Shown here piece by piece: positions 36,392 through 49,926 of a DNA stretch of 64,000 nucleotides. How positions within the stretch are numbered: position 1 is the first letter of the stretch; every line of letters begins with the position of its first letter. Under the pieces are notes generated by a model. That model had not been told where the DNA came from. It saw nothing but the letters and a program-made list of their open reading frames with translations, and did not search any database. The position numbers were made by a program, and so were the translations under genes. The DNA comes from Paramecium sonneborni (taxonomy: Eukaryota > Ciliophora > Oligohymenophorea > Peniculida > Parameciidae). The stretch lies in assembly GCA_905182985.1 (NCBI GenBank), contig CAJJDN010000039.1:372001-436000 (forward strand). Direction: 5' to 3'.

Positions 36392-37128
36392 AATTTATTT
36401 TATAATATGTCTAAATAAAACTTAAGCAACTACATCAAATTTTTAAATCATATCACAGATTTAGAGCAAAAAGGTCTCATTTCTTCAAAACAAAAACATC
36501 TTTTGAAAATGAATCTCAAAACGAAAGAATAACTATTAGAAAAATTGATTTGCTCTTTTGAGGATGAGCACAATAACTAAAATGCTATATTTTCATATTT
36601 AAATGTAATAGAACCAAAAACTCGGGCTAGATGTCACTCTTCCTAGGAAAATGAAGCTCCATTAATGTTTAGAAATAACCATAACACTCATTCATAAGTT
36701 ACTTCTTTTAATGAGTCCAGATTGATTGCCCATTTGGATGATCTTAATGATGAATTAATGAATATTTGGCAATCAGAATCATAGCTGGTAAGATTACATT
36801 AATGACATCTAGCTCTTTAATCAAGAAATAAATGAAAAATTAAAAAAAGTTGGAGAATTAATAGCAAAAACTGCTACTTCAACACCTTGTGGATCTTAAA
36901 AACAAGTCATTAATGCTATTGAAACCCTATCCATTATAGATGGTCTTAAATAACTTTATAAAGACTTGAAAGTAAAAATTGATTTTTATTAAAGCAACAT
37001 TTTAATGATTATTTACGTTGTCATATTTTGTTGATGGATAATTAATTCACTACTTAGAATTTGTATAAAATGTTAAGAGCTTTTATGAAAAATTTAGTAG
37101 ATGCGGATGAAGTTACATTCATTATAAA
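35715..37128. repeat. Contig-overlap segment 2, first copy
   Basis: Bases 35715-37128 (1414 bp) repeat at 37130-38543 just after the N at 37129, offset 1415. Because the left part is itself the overlap of join 1, about 670 bp occurs three times in the window. Confidence 0.92.
36407..37128 (+). pseudogene. Truncated assembly copy of the phosphodiesterase 5' end
   Basis: Same sequence as 37822-38543, including both 5' introns, but cut by the N at 37129 in the codons for DEVTFII. Not an independent gene. Confidence 0.9.
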
Positions 37129-37129
37129 N

Positions 37130-38543
37130 TATCATACGAACTATAAACTTAAATAATAAAGAAGTTGAGGGAAACTACCTTAAGGTAATAAAATCACTAA
37201 ATCAATAACCCTTAGTTCTGAATTTAGATCTCGCTAACGTTCTTTTATTCTTAATAAAGATCTTTTATTAATTTTTATTCAAGGATCTAAGAAATAAGGA
37301 GAAGAGGATTAGGATAAAATATATATACATAAATTTAATCTATTTTCATCATAATTTTCAGTGTTGTTGCAATGATATTTACAAAACCACAGAATAATAA
37401 TTAAATTATAATTTTCATAATATTATTATTCCATCAATATCATTTTCTGTTTATTTAAATTCTTCAAAATCAATTTAAGCAATTTATAAATGGGATTTTT
37501 TATTTTAATATTTCTTAATATTTATAAAGATCAACCAAATCAACAATTAAAGATTTTTAAGATACAAAATAAAATAATTAATAATTAATAATTGGGATGT
37601 TAATCATTATTATTGAAAGTTTATTTATAAATATTATTTTATAAACCGATTTTTTTCAGCTGGTTTAAGTATAAAAATTTTTAGCAATATTATAATAATG
37701 AAATTAATTCATAATTAAAGAAGCAAATATATTTTAATTTGATAAGTTTTTAATTATTCATCATTCGAATCTCGTGATTTACGTTTCTTCGTTTATAGGC
37801 TTTCATAATTTATTTTATAATATGTCTAAATAAAACTTAAGCAACTACATCAAATTTTTAAATCATATCACAGATTTAGAGCAAAAAGGTCTCATTTCTT
37901 CAAAACAAAAACATCTTTTGAAAATGAATCTCAAAACGAAAGAATAACTATTAGAAAAATTGATTTGCTCTTTTGAGGATGAGCACAATAACTAAAATGC
38001 TATATTTTCATATTTAAATGTAATAGAACCAAAAACTCGGGCTAGATGTCACTCTTCCTAGGAAAATGAAGCTCCATTAATGTTTAGAAATAACCATAAC
38101 ACTCATTCATAAGTTACTTCTTTTAATGAGTCCAGATTGATTGCCCATTTGGATGATCTTAATGATGAATTAATGAATATTTGGCAATCAGAATCATAGC
38201 TGGTAAGATTACATTAATGACATCTAGCTCTTTAATCAAGAAATAAATGAAAAATTAAAAAAAGTTGGAGAATTAATAGCAAAAACTGCTACTTCAACAC
38301 CTTGTGGATCTTAAAAACAAGTCATTAATGCTATTGAAACCCTATCCATTATAGATGGTCTTAAATAACTTTATAAAGACTTGAAAGTAAAAATTGATTT
38401 TTATTAAAGCAACATTTTAATGATTATTTACGTTGTCATATTTTGTTGATGGATAATTAATTCACTACTTAGAATTTGTATAAAATGTTAAGAGCTTTTA
38501 TGAAAAATTTAGTAGATGCGGATGAAGTTACATTCATTATAAA
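37130..38543. repeat. Contig-overlap segment 2, second copy
   Basis: Repeat of 35715-37128. It contains the 5' half of the bHLH-like locus (its 3' end is missing here) and the start of the complete phosphodiesterase gene. Confidence 0.92.
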
Positions 38544-40774
38544 TAATGAATTGTATACTTCAACTACAGAATAATTTCAAGATATATAAATAACCGAAAA
38601 ATAATAATATGAGATTGATCTTATTTAAGATGGAAAAGTGATTGATTTAACAGAATTCTACCCTGAATTAGGTGCCCTATTTTAAACTAATTAATATAAG
38701 AGCAATTATGTTTTAAGAATCTAGAATTCTTAATGTATTTTTTGTTTTCATCTAAAAGGAGAACGTAAAACAATTATACGTTCCTTTCTATCTTTATGTA
38801 ATGAATACTAATTTTTTGATGAAGTTAATTAATTAGGCTTTCTCTTATTGGAATCTCTTAAATAAGCAAGAGTTTAATGTTTTAATCCATTATAACTTTC
38901 TCATATGATTTAAGATATTGGAATAGCATTTATAAGATGTTCTAAATATGTTTTTATTCAAAAAGTGATTGAAATGCTTTAAGAAAGATATCTAGTTTAT
39001 AAAGAGAATACTTCATTTTCAAGTGATTATCCATATGTTGAATTTGATTTTAGGGATTCCTTAAATTTGAGTATATATATATGTATGGATTTGAATAAAA
39101 AAGATGAGATGAATGTTTATAAATAATTGAATTTAAGTTACAATAAATACTTAAAGTTTATCAAATAATGTTATGATAGAACAACATTTTATAAATTCTT
39201 TGTGAAATCTTAGGATTCTTTAATATTTGAATTTGATAAATAAGGTTAAATTACATTTGTATCTTAACCGATAACCAAAAAATTAGCTGATGATTTTGGT
39301 ATTAATTTTAATTCTTAGAAATTGAATTCATCTTATAAAAGTATATTTAGAAATTAAGATTTATTGTAACATATAGAAAATTAATTACAAGAATAGAATT
39401 AATGGATATTGAAAGATAGTAATGCTCCTTATGAAATATTTATGAAAATGGAGGAGAAATATTTCAAAGGATTCTTTGTGATATTCTAATAAGGTTGGTT
39501 TAGATATGATCATTAAAAAGAATTAGATGCAAGTTAATGGAATAAATTAAGAAAAACTATAATGGAGTCAGAAACTAAATTATATTTAGATAAATTGGAG
39601 TAGAAACATCCTTAATTAAAAAATTCAGTTATTCAAATGTTTAAACCAAAATCAATATAGAAATAATCTTTGTTTAAGAATTTCAGTCCAAGTTTTAGTC
39701 CAAATCATTTGGATTAAAGAAATTCTCTTTAAGAGAGTGAGAATGTTAGACGGATTCCAAAAACAAAGGGAGTGAATCATTTTTATTCAGACATGCTTAT
39801 AGATACTTGTATTGAAAATATAAACAATTAAAATTTTAATATATTACCATATAGTAATGATTGGTTAGAGAAACAAAAAGTAGTATTTTAGATATTAAAA
39901 AATAATAATTTTATTTAGGAATATAAAATAAATGAAACTTCATTGTGTAATTTTTTATGTGCACTTGAATACAAATACAATAAAAGAGGTAATTAATTTC
40001 ATAATTATGATCATGGTGTGACAGTAATGTAATGTACACATGCAATATGTTTAGAAATGATGAATACAAAGCATGGATAGTTATTGACTTAATTTATAAA
40101 GTTTGCTCTAATATTAGCAAGTTTATGTCATGATGTATCTCATACAGGAAGAACTAATATATTTGAGATAAATAGTCTTTCAAATTTGGCAATAAGATAT
40201 CATGATAAAAGTGTATTAGAATAACATCATGCAGCAACATCTATAAAATTACTTTGTTCACCCTCTACAAACATAATTCCAAATTTTAACTCTGAAGAAT
40301 TTAGAGAGTTTAGAAAGTTATTTATTGCTAATATACTTTTTACTGATATAACTGAACATTACAACTTAATGAAGAGCTTTGAAGCCCGTACTTGTGAAAT
40401 TAATTTTGGAACAAAAGAGGATGTTCGATTAATAACAGGAATGATAATTCATACATCAGATTTTGCTGGTGGAGCTAAGCCATTTCCAATAAGTAAAGAA
40501 TGGAGTGTTAGAGTAAATAAAGAATTTTAAGAATAATATACTTTAGAAGGTAAATTTGGATACCCTTAATTACCATACATGAAAGATTTAGACTAAGTAT
40601 TCTAATTTATAAATTTAGTTACCTATCATGGCTAAATCAGAAATAGGCTTTTTTACATTCATCGTCAGACCTTTATGGACAGTAATGTCTAAGTTTCTTG
40701 AAGATAGATTAAAAGATAATATAGATAATCTTGATAATACAATTATTGAATGGCAAAAGTTAATGATTAAATGA
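37822..40774 (+). CDS. 3',5'-cyclic nucleotide phosphodiesterase (class I PDE)
   Basis: 960 residues; introns 38203-38227, 38387-38409, 40597-40618. Hydrolyses cAMP and/or cGMP. The catalytic HD domain lies at about residues 690-950 and keeps the metal ligands: HNYDHGVTVMQ, CHDVSHTGRTN, LEQHHAATSIKLL, FTDITEHYNLM, HTSDFAGGAKP, and the closing LPIMAKSEIGFFTFIVRPLW. The long N-terminal region (about 650 residues) is helical and polar without a GAF or membrane signature that I can name, so regulation is unclear. In ciliates cyclic nucleotides control ciliary beat. Complete only in this copy, after the second N. Confidence 0.93.
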
Positions 40775-40789
40775 TATTAAATATAAAAA

Positions 40790-41301
40790 ATGTCTGTTAT
40801 TAGAGAATTGAGTCATTAAAAAAGAAATGTGGTTTTAGAGTTGTTTGGTACATCTAAAAGAAGAATAGATTTAAAAGAAAATGTATCATCTCCTATCAAT
40901 CGACCTTCCAAACGATTTAATTATCCATAATCTAGCAATGCTAGTAAATTATTCTAAATACTAAAATAAACTCCTACTATTAAATAATCAGCATTAAAGA
41001 CTTCTAAAAAAAATAATGAAAGCACAGGATTAAATGAAAGTATTTGTCGAAAAGTATTCATTATTACTTAGAATAGAAAATATTGCATATTGATATTTAA
41101 GAACCTAGAACCTATTTAAAATAAGTTATTTCTCCTTATAGAGATTTTCGATCATAAGTCTCATTTGACATTGCCCCTTAAACATGTGTGATACTTCCTC
41201 GAAAAATTAGTCAACCTCAATAACTTAATTAATAAAAAAATTCTGTTCGAAGATCCAATAGTTTCAGAGATCTTTTCAAAAGCTAAATTACATTTGGTTG
41301 A
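40790..41301 (+). CDS. Small basic protein, unknown
   Basis: 162 residues, one 23-nt intron (41054-41076). Starts 15 bp after the phosphodiesterase stop. Rich in Lys, Arg, Ser and Gln (KRRIDLKENVSSPINRPSKR at the start; KNSVRRSNSFRDLFKSQ at the end), with several RxxS sites. No domain recognised; probably disordered. The near overlap with its upstream neighbour is typical compact spacing and does not imply an operon. Confidence 0.7.
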
Positions 41302-41558
41302 CCCAGTAAACATAATTTGCAACTTAAAATAAATATATATTCAATTTAATTTCATTGAATCATGTTAATTCATCTCTAACTAAATTTTTTGAATTATTTA
41401 CCAGACTTTTCTTATTAATTCCATTAAGATTGATCATTCATATATTATAAATTCAATTATTGACAAAAAATATTGATATTAAAACAGATAGAATTCTCTT
41501 TACTTTTTTTTATATTATAGTAAGTGTTTTAATATTATTTTTGATTAGTATATAAAAT

Positions 41559-43295
41559 ATGTAATCAATTCCAATTTTACAGATAGATCATTTACTCAAC
41601 ACTTTTTAGATTAAGGCTAAACTTGGAAAAGGAGCTTTTGGAAATGTATTTACATTTTAACATTAAGGTTTATAAAGTTCTTGGTCCTGATTAATAAATA
41701 TATGCACTTAAATGTATATATAAACGACGTTTTAAAGAAGCCAATGGATGTGTAGGAGAATTAATTATGAATGAAGTGAATGCTTTAAAATAACTCTAAA
41801 GTTAATTTATAGTCAATTTAAAATAAACTTTTGAATGCAATTATGAAGATGAAACCATTTTCTGCATTTTATTAGAATATTGCGATAGTAATATAAATAA
41901 AAATCATCTTAGATGGAAATCTTTTGGAGTATTTACAGAAAAATTATACTAATTTTGATTAATAAAAAGCAATTGTGTTTTTCAAATAAATCCTTTAGGG
42001 AATGTAGATGATCCACTAAAAAAGGATAATACATAGAGATCTAAAATTGCCTAACATTTTAGTACACTAAGATTAAATTAAAATTGCTGATTTTGGATTT
42101 TGTCATATCTTAGAAGAAGATGTAAGTAGATAAGATGTATCATTTAAGTAAAATTAAGTTAAATTAAACTTGGGATCACTTGGTACTTAAGCACCAGAAG
42201 TTCTGAATAATGAACCATATGGATTAAAGTCAGATATGTTCTCTATTGGCGTCATTCTATACTAGCTATTATTTTTTTCATATCCATTTAGTGTAACAAG
42301 CAAATAAGATTTTCTAAATTCAGTAACATCTTAAAGTATTTTCTAAAAAATTTTAGATCCTCCTTCCTTTAAAAAAAATGGAAAATTAATTGAAAAATAT
42401 TTGGAAGATTTATTGACAAAAATGTTGAAAAAAGATCCAAACGAAAGGTTAGATTGGCATGCTCTTTTTAAATCTAAGTTATTTCAAAATAGTTACTCAT
42501 GTATTTTTTAAATTTTATGAAGAAATGTTTGGTGTATCAACTATCGAGGATGAAAGTATTATAGATCCTATCAAAAGCTACATTTATTATAAATAATAGA
42601 TAAAAACCTAATTTCTTGAGTCTTCTATACAAAAAATTGAGAAAACCCCTAAATATATTGATCTCTAATCTCAAATTAAATTCTTAACTTATACTTATGA
42701 ATTTAGTTATAAAGTTCATCATCGATAAGTTTTGATGGTAATAAAACAAATATTATTTAGTGTATTATTCCGTGTTTTCTTATACTTAAATAACTTTATT
42801 ATAAGTAGCAGTTATATTAGAGTTAGAATAAGCATAAGATATTTGATCTAGCGCTTACTCATCAATATCTTACTTACTAGTATTAAGTAGTGATGTAATT
42901 TTCAACTTATTATTAGGGCAAATTTATAAAAAATAAAGTAATTAGGCTTAATCGAATAAGATTGGGAAGAAGAACTTATAAATCTATCAATAAGTTCAAA
43001 ATTTTAAACCATATTTTCATAAGTTGTTAAGAAATATTTATTAAGTTTGAAGAATGAAATCCTAAAGGATTCAGAAGAATAAAAAATTGAATGGTAAGAT
43101 ATTTTACTTCAAGAAAACAATAAAAGTTAGCAAGAAATTAAAAAATTTATATCGAAATTAAAATTTTTTATTTTAATTCATAAAGTGTTATCTTTAGAAG
43201 AAATAAAACAGGAATTATTTTAAGAATTAATTAACGATATTTAAGATAAAAATGCATAATTAGTAGATATTTATTAAAACATTGTATTAAGTTGA
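41559..43295 (+). CDS. Serine/threonine protein kinase with long helical tail (ULK-like, tentative)
   Basis: 540 residues with introns 41646-41667, 41888-41912, 42501-42522, 42738-42760, 42895-42916; the spliced length is exact. Kinase domain, residues about 15-290: AKLGKGAFGNVYKVLG, YALKCIYKRRF (beta-3 Lys), ILLEYCDNGNLLEYL, IIHRDLKLPNILV, KIADFGFCHIL, GSLGTQAPEVLN, LKSDMFSIGVILYQLLF. The GTxAPEVL form and organisation resemble ULK/ATG1-type or related ciliate kinases, but the subfamily is uncertain. Tail (about 250 residues) is helical (LIEQDWEEELINLSIS, WQDILLQENNKSQQEIKKF) and may bind partners. Catalytic residues intact. Confidence 0.85.
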
Positions 43296-43383
43296 ATAAT
43301 GACTTTAAAATTATGTGAAAGATTGCGTAATTAAGATATAATCTATGTAGTATATCAAATAAATATATATAGAAATAGTAGTT

Positions 43384-46300
43384 TCAAATAATTTTTCCAC
43401 CTTTTTATTTTAAGTTAAACATAAACTCTAATTTAGCTAATTTAACATGTATATCTATTCTGAAAAACAATTTTCTTAATATGATATCTTATTGTCTTCT
43501 TTTTATATTTGATGCCTTATCATTGTTCTATGGTCTAACTTAAATATTTAATTATTTAATTGGGGATGTCTCTGTTTTTTTTTTATTTGGTTCAATACTA
43601 GTAGATCTTAATGATTAAGGAATTTATGATGTTGCTTAAACTTTAATTAATGTTGGTTCTTTACTCTTTTAATTAGAGAATTAGTTTAAATAAATAATAT
43701 CCAAAACTTAAGCAACTGGAGTACGTTTAGTTGGATCATCAAGAATAGATTAATCAATATGATAAACAGCACTACTATTATCAAGAACTTCATTATTGAT
43801 TGATCCTATTTTATGAGATATTTCTGGAACAGTAATTTAAGTTTCAATTTATAATTGTTTAAATCTATTAGTATCAATACTTGAACCTCTTGTATGGCTA
43901 TCTCTTCTACTTCTTAAAGGAGTAAAATTCTTTTCTGGTCTTAAAGCACTACAATTTATAGGCTAAACTTTAATGCGAGATAAAGATTGTTTTTATTCTG
44001 ACAAAGTTAAAGATGATTTTTCATCAAATTTAGGTTGTTTTATATCACTTAATTAATTCACTTTTTTTAAGACTAATGAGTCAATCATTTCAATAGGGAG
44101 TGATTATATTAATTATTCATTATTCTTTTCAACTGATTTCTATATATTAGTTTCTAATTCTTCAATTTTCTTAAATTAAATGATTCTATCCTCATTTAAT
44201 TATTCTTATATATTATTATTTTCTAAAATAGTATTAACAATCTTTTGTTCTTTTAAATTATTCTTTTATGGCGAATCTAATTTCTTCTCCATTATATTTT
44301 CATTTTATTTTTCTGTCAAAATGTTTATTATATCTACTTTTTCATTTTATTATTAATTCAGAATCTCAACTTTTTATAAATTTTCTTATTCATGTTTTTT
44401 AAATAAATTTTATCTTTGAGGAGTTCTCTTCTTTGGTTGAACAGATGTTTAATCAAAAATCTACATTATATTCTAGATTTTATTGTTATCCTACTTTTTT
44501 TCACTCTTTAATATTTACATAAAACTATCTTGTTATTAATCAATATAATCACTGTTGTTTTAATAATCAATCACTGATTGTTATTCCATGATTTCAACTG
44601 TTTTTTTTTATTTAGAATTTTAAGTTAAATCTATCTTTAAAAATGATTTAATTTATTTTTATTATGTTTCACAAATTTTTTATTAAGTTTCAAAAGTTAT
44701 CTGTGAATTTGTTGATTCTTATTCATCTTTTTATGTTTGAGATTCTAAAACTTCATCTAAAGATTTTTCTGGTTTTAAATAAAGTTTATTAATTAAATTA
44801 TTTAATTTAGATTAAACAGGTGGCAAATCCATATCAGGGATTATAAAATTTAATTATTAACTAGAAGTTTCTTCAGATTAAAGAGGAACATTATTCTCGT
44901 TTTAAGAAAATTTAATTTTCAATTATTCAATTTTCTTTTAATTTGGTTTAATATCTGTTTTAGTGTCAAAAATATCATTAATCAAAAATGGCTATCTTTT
45001 TAAATAAAATCTTCCTTTTTCATCATCATCCTAACAAACACTTTATTCAAAAGAGCTTTCTTCATCTAATGTATATAAACTATTATTCTATGTTTTAAAC
45101 CTTGGTTAATCATAAGTTTCTCTTATGGATTATAATTTTTAATTTATTATGTTTTAAGATTCAATATTTTAAATTTAATTTAATTATTCTTAACTATCCT
45201 AAATTTTAACATCTTAACAATTCTCCAATGATGGTTAATTATATTCTTCATTATTTGGTTTGGCTTACAAATCAAATTATTTTTTATATTGTTCTAATAA
45301 TTTTGAAGGTTTTATCTAAACTTCTTCTATTTCTATATTTGTACATGTCTCATCTTTACTTATACATATTTATTCATCTCCTTAAAGTTATAATTACTTG
45401 TCGATTTAAGAAAGTTTTGTTATTTCAAGTGGAATTATATTCTCAGATTTAATTTTGGAATTTCTTTTATTATTAAAAGACAAATCAATAGAAAATTAAT
45501 TAGTTTCTTGTTTCTTTTCTGAATTATATTCTATTTCTTTTGTTTCTTATTTGTTAGATCTATCAAATAATGCATCAAGTATATTATTATTAGTTGATTG
45601 ACGAAATCTTGATTCTTAGGATAAATCATCTTTTCTTTCATATCTATCAGTTAATCTATTACTAGTATCAGATCTTTCTGTTTTTTCACCTTTTGTTTAT
45701 CTACTTTATCTCATCTCTTGATTTCTTTTTTTAGACGGTGGGTCCCATTAATCAAATAATTATTATTTTAAAGTCGAAACACTACTTCTACAAAATGTTC
45801 TTTCTAAAACTGACATAGACTAATCATTCTAATTAATCTTTTAAATTATCTTTAATTAAGCACAACAAAATTGAGAATAAGAATCTGAAAATATAAATTT
45901 AATTTCTTAAAATTCTTTCTTTTTAAAATTAATTGTTATTTCATTACCATAATTCATTTTTTTAAATAAAGTTTAATTTACATAAAATTGATGAGATTAA
46001 AAATCTTCTAAATTCCATTATAAAAGGGATTTTCCTTATATTGCAAATATAAACTTATTATTTGCACTTATATCTTCTAAATTATTAATTTTAAGCTTAA
46101 TCATTTTATTTGTATAACAATAAGCATCTCCATTTTCTGTTATGGCTATACCTCCAAATTAAAATAATAAAGATTTCTTGAAAAAAGCATTAGTTCCTAA
46201 TCCATTTAATTACTAAATAGGAGTCTAAACATCATTTTCAATATTAAAAATTTTTCCACCAACTAATAAAATTTATATTAATTTTCTACTTGTAATTAAA

Positions 46301-46752
46301 GTTAGTTTTTCCTTATAAATGCTTAAATGTTTACAATGACTATAAATTGTCTTATTTGTTTTCCACCAATATCCTCTTCCAGAATGATCAATTGCAGTCA
46401 ATGGAGTAATATTCATATAATTTTTACCAGAAACTAATTACTTAGGTTAAGAATCAATTGAATAGATATCTCCATTACCTTGAAAAATATTTTAATTTGT
46501 ACTCATTAAACTAAATATTACTTTTCCATCAGAACAAATTTACTGAACTCCAGAAAGCACATTAATTGCCTCCTATTCAGTAAATTATGTTATCTGATTA
46601 TCACTAACTACAAGTCTTTTTAAGTTGTGATTATCAATAAAATAAAGCGAAGCTCCTAATTTTATGGCCTAACTAAATTTAAATCTTGGCGATTAAATAT
46701 TCTAGAGTTATCATTAAATGTATACATCCAACTAATCAAAAATAACAGACAT
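43384..46752 (-). CDS. RCC1-like propeller N-terminus with long Gln/Lys-rich coiled-coil region
   Basis: 1114 residues, one 24-nt intron (46702-46725). Residues 1-235 form repeated blade-like units (LGASLYFIDNHNLKRLVVSD, LMSTNQNIFQGNGDIYSID, QFGGIAITENGDAYCYTNKM), as in RCC1/BLIP-II beta-propellers. The remaining 880 residues are low complexity, rich in Gln, Lys, Glu and Asn, with coiled-coil stretches near residues 800-900 (KIEELETNIQKSVEKNNEQ). Basic Ser/Arg patches (RSRRDSHTRGSSIDTNR) and many SP/TP sites suggest phosphoregulation. Could be a scaffold or cytoskeletal protein. Propeller assignment is by repeat pattern. Confidence 0.7.
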
Positions 46753-47370
46753 ATTTTTATATACGTTAATATTATAAATTATCATTTATTTAAGCATTTC
46801 TTATTTATAATAAACTAAATCAATTTTAACACACCCATTAATCATCATAGCATATTCTTTTATTAAATATATCTCTTCAATAATTCTATTCTTACTTTTA
46901 ACTATCAAAAAAAGTTAGTATTTATTTTCATAAATTCTATTCATTTAAATAAGTCATATATTTATTTTTTTATTCGAAAATCCTTAACTCTATTGTATTA
47001 TATATATATCAATTATATTAAAAATACATTCAAGATTTTTTAATCTCAAACAGAATCAACAATCATAATATAATTATTTTTATTACAAACCTTTTTCTAT
47101 CCTTATGTTTTATATTTTCATAATATCATTTCAAAATAAAATCATTTTTCTATTTTTAAATCAATAGAAGAAATGAATTTATTTTAGAATAATTATATCG
47201 ATTGAAAATCAACATAAACTTATAATATAATTGAAACAATATATGTTATAGTTTTTTATAACTAATATTGAATACTAGAAAAATATTATTTTTATTTTCT
47301 CTTGTGTTCTCATCTAAGTTTATTAAATGAAAATTAAAAAATATTATTAAGAAATTATAAAAATATTAAA
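46753..47370. other. Intergenic region between divergent genes
   Basis: Promoter interval for the RCC1-like gene (-) and the SAPS gene (+). No gene or recognised element seen. From 47195 rightward it is also part of overlap segment 3. Confidence 0.55.
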
Positions 47371-48267
47371 ATGAACTCATTGCTTGAAATTTTAGATATT
47401 TATAATGAAAACGAAATGGAGATTATTGAATTGTAATTATCGCATGATATTCAAGTCTAAATTCAAATAAAAATAATATGATGGATTTTTTGAAATTAGT
47501 GATTGAAACCCCTAGTAATCTACATCCAAAGTATGTCTAAATCCTTTAATTAGATATCCTTTCATCGTAAGTGAATTAATGTTTGGGAGTTATGAACAAT
47601 TACTATAAATGATGTTTGAATGGGATGGAGAACCAATTTAATATTTGCTGACATTCTTCAATTATCCATAAAATGACACTTCTTGTGGTTACTTTGAAAA
47701 AATGATAAGACCTCTAATTTTATTAAAATCTAATGAAATGAAACCCTTTTTAGAGATTGCTAAATGGATTAAATTCATAGATTAAGAATCTATTTAAAAC
47801 ATATTCTCAACAATATTAGCATGTAGCAATTTAGAAGAAAATTTCAAATAAGATCTCCTTGGAATGCTTTTAAATTAAAAAAATATTAGTGAAAATGTTT
47901 TTCGAATAATAATTAAATACACAGATCTATTTTAATAATATGTGAATCAACATTAAGAAGTTATTGGGATAATTTTTAATCAAACACCTCCTACATTTCA
48001 TTAATTATGCATTATAGAATTATTTATGGGATGGAATATATTAAATTTAGAATGGCTTTATAATTAAATTAATTATTTATAGTAATTAGTCTATAGAGAA
48101 TTTGATTTTTGCAATTCCACAATGAATTTCTTACATAAACCTCAAGGAATTTCGGAAATAGATTTAAAAATAATCCACATATTAACATAGACTTTAACAA
48201 GACCTGAAACAATTAAATTTTAGAATGTTTTATTAGAATTGCTATTAAAATATGAATGGAATAATAA
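47195..48267. repeat. Contig-overlap segment 3, first copy
   Basis: Bases 47195-48267 (1073 bp) repeat at 48269-49341 after the N at 48268, offset 1074, with no difference noticed by eye. Confidence 0.92.
47371..48267 (+). pseudogene. Truncated assembly copy of the SAPS gene
   Basis: Same as 48445-49341 and cut by the N in the codons for YEWNN. Not an independent gene. Confidence 0.9.
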
Positions 48268-48268
48268 N

Positions 48269-49341
48269 ATATCGATTGAAAATCAACATAAACTTATAAT
48301 ATAATTGAAACAATATATGTTATAGTTTTTTATAACTAATATTGAATACTAGAAAAATATTATTTTTATTTTCTCTTGTGTTCTCATCTAAGTTTATTAA
48401 ATGAAAATTAAAAAATATTATTAAGAAATTATAAAAATATTAAAATGAACTCATTGCTTGAAATTTTAGATATTTATAATGAAAACGAAATGGAGATTAT
48501 TGAATTGTAATTATCGCATGATATTCAAGTCTAAATTCAAATAAAAATAATATGATGGATTTTTTGAAATTAGTGATTGAAACCCCTAGTAATCTACATC
48601 CAAAGTATGTCTAAATCCTTTAATTAGATATCCTTTCATCGTAAGTGAATTAATGTTTGGGAGTTATGAACAATTACTATAAATGATGTTTGAATGGGAT
48701 GGAGAACCAATTTAATATTTGCTGACATTCTTCAATTATCCATAAAATGACACTTCTTGTGGTTACTTTGAAAAAATGATAAGACCTCTAATTTTATTAA
48801 AATCTAATGAAATGAAACCCTTTTTAGAGATTGCTAAATGGATTAAATTCATAGATTAAGAATCTATTTAAAACATATTCTCAACAATATTAGCATGTAG
48901 CAATTTAGAAGAAAATTTCAAATAAGATCTCCTTGGAATGCTTTTAAATTAAAAAAATATTAGTGAAAATGTTTTTCGAATAATAATTAAATACACAGAT
49001 CTATTTTAATAATATGTGAATCAACATTAAGAAGTTATTGGGATAATTTTTAATCAAACACCTCCTACATTTCATTAATTATGCATTATAGAATTATTTA
49101 TGGGATGGAATATATTAAATTTAGAATGGCTTTATAATTAAATTAATTATTTATAGTAATTAGTCTATAGAGAATTTGATTTTTGCAATTCCACAATGAA
49201 TTTCTTACATAAACCTCAAGGAATTTCGGAAATAGATTTAAAAATAATCCACATATTAACATAGACTTTAACAAGACCTGAAACAATTAAATTTTAGAAT
49301 GTTTTATTAGAATTGCTATTAAAATATGAATGGAATAATAA
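48269..49341. repeat. Contig-overlap segment 3, second copy
   Basis: Repeat of 47195-48267. It continues into unique sequence at 49342, completing the SAPS gene. Confidence 0.92.
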
Positions 49342-49899
49342 CTTATAAAATATAGCTGTAAACATGTATTAATTAATGTCATTAGAAGAAACACCACATA
49401 AATAATATGTAAATTTTATATTTTTATCTAGTTTCAATCAATAATTAGTGATTTTATAATAAATAATGTGAATTTCTAAAAAGTTGAATTTGGATTAAAA
49501 TAAAAACTTTCTAGAGGTTATAGATGGGTATTTACTAAAATCGTCAAATATTTTTCATTAAACTTTATAGAAGCATAAGAGATTTCTGCTTTAGAGGGAA
49601 AATATTTAATGAATATAGATCCATCAAATAATAGAGAGAGACAATCTATAAATATTCTAGAGAAGGTATCAGAGAGAAGAACTTAATGGGCAAAAAGAAT
49701 ACAAGAGGAAGAAATATAAAAATAAGGAGAAAAAGACAATATGTAAATAGAAGAAGAAGAAAATGATGAGAATGATTAATTATTCCAACCTCGAAATAGT
49801 TTTGGAATAAAACCAATAATAAATAATGAGGAAATGGAAGATGAAATTCCAATAAGAGGAAGATCAAGTTGTTAATTCAAATAAGATGATTCAGATTGA
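48445..49899 (+). CDS. SAPS-domain protein (PP6/Sit4 phosphatase regulatory subunit-like)
   Basis: 461 residues; introns 48507-48529, 48605-48627, 49409-49431, all 23 nt. SAPS proteins bind the catalytic subunit of PP6/Sit4-type phosphatases and direct their specificity. The characteristic opening is present: EFLNSNKNNMMDFLKLVIETP followed by NLHPKYPFIVSELMF, then EPIQYLLTFFNYP and YFEKMIRPLILLK. The rest is all-helical. The C-terminal 110 residues are charged and disordered (RRTQWAKRIQEEEIQKQGEK, EEEENDENDQ), a likely phosphorylation tail. Shorter than animal PP6R proteins (about 800-900). Family call is by motif pattern. Confidence 0.78.
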
Positions 49900-49926
49900 T
49901 TAGTTAATTTTTGTTTATTTTTTAAT

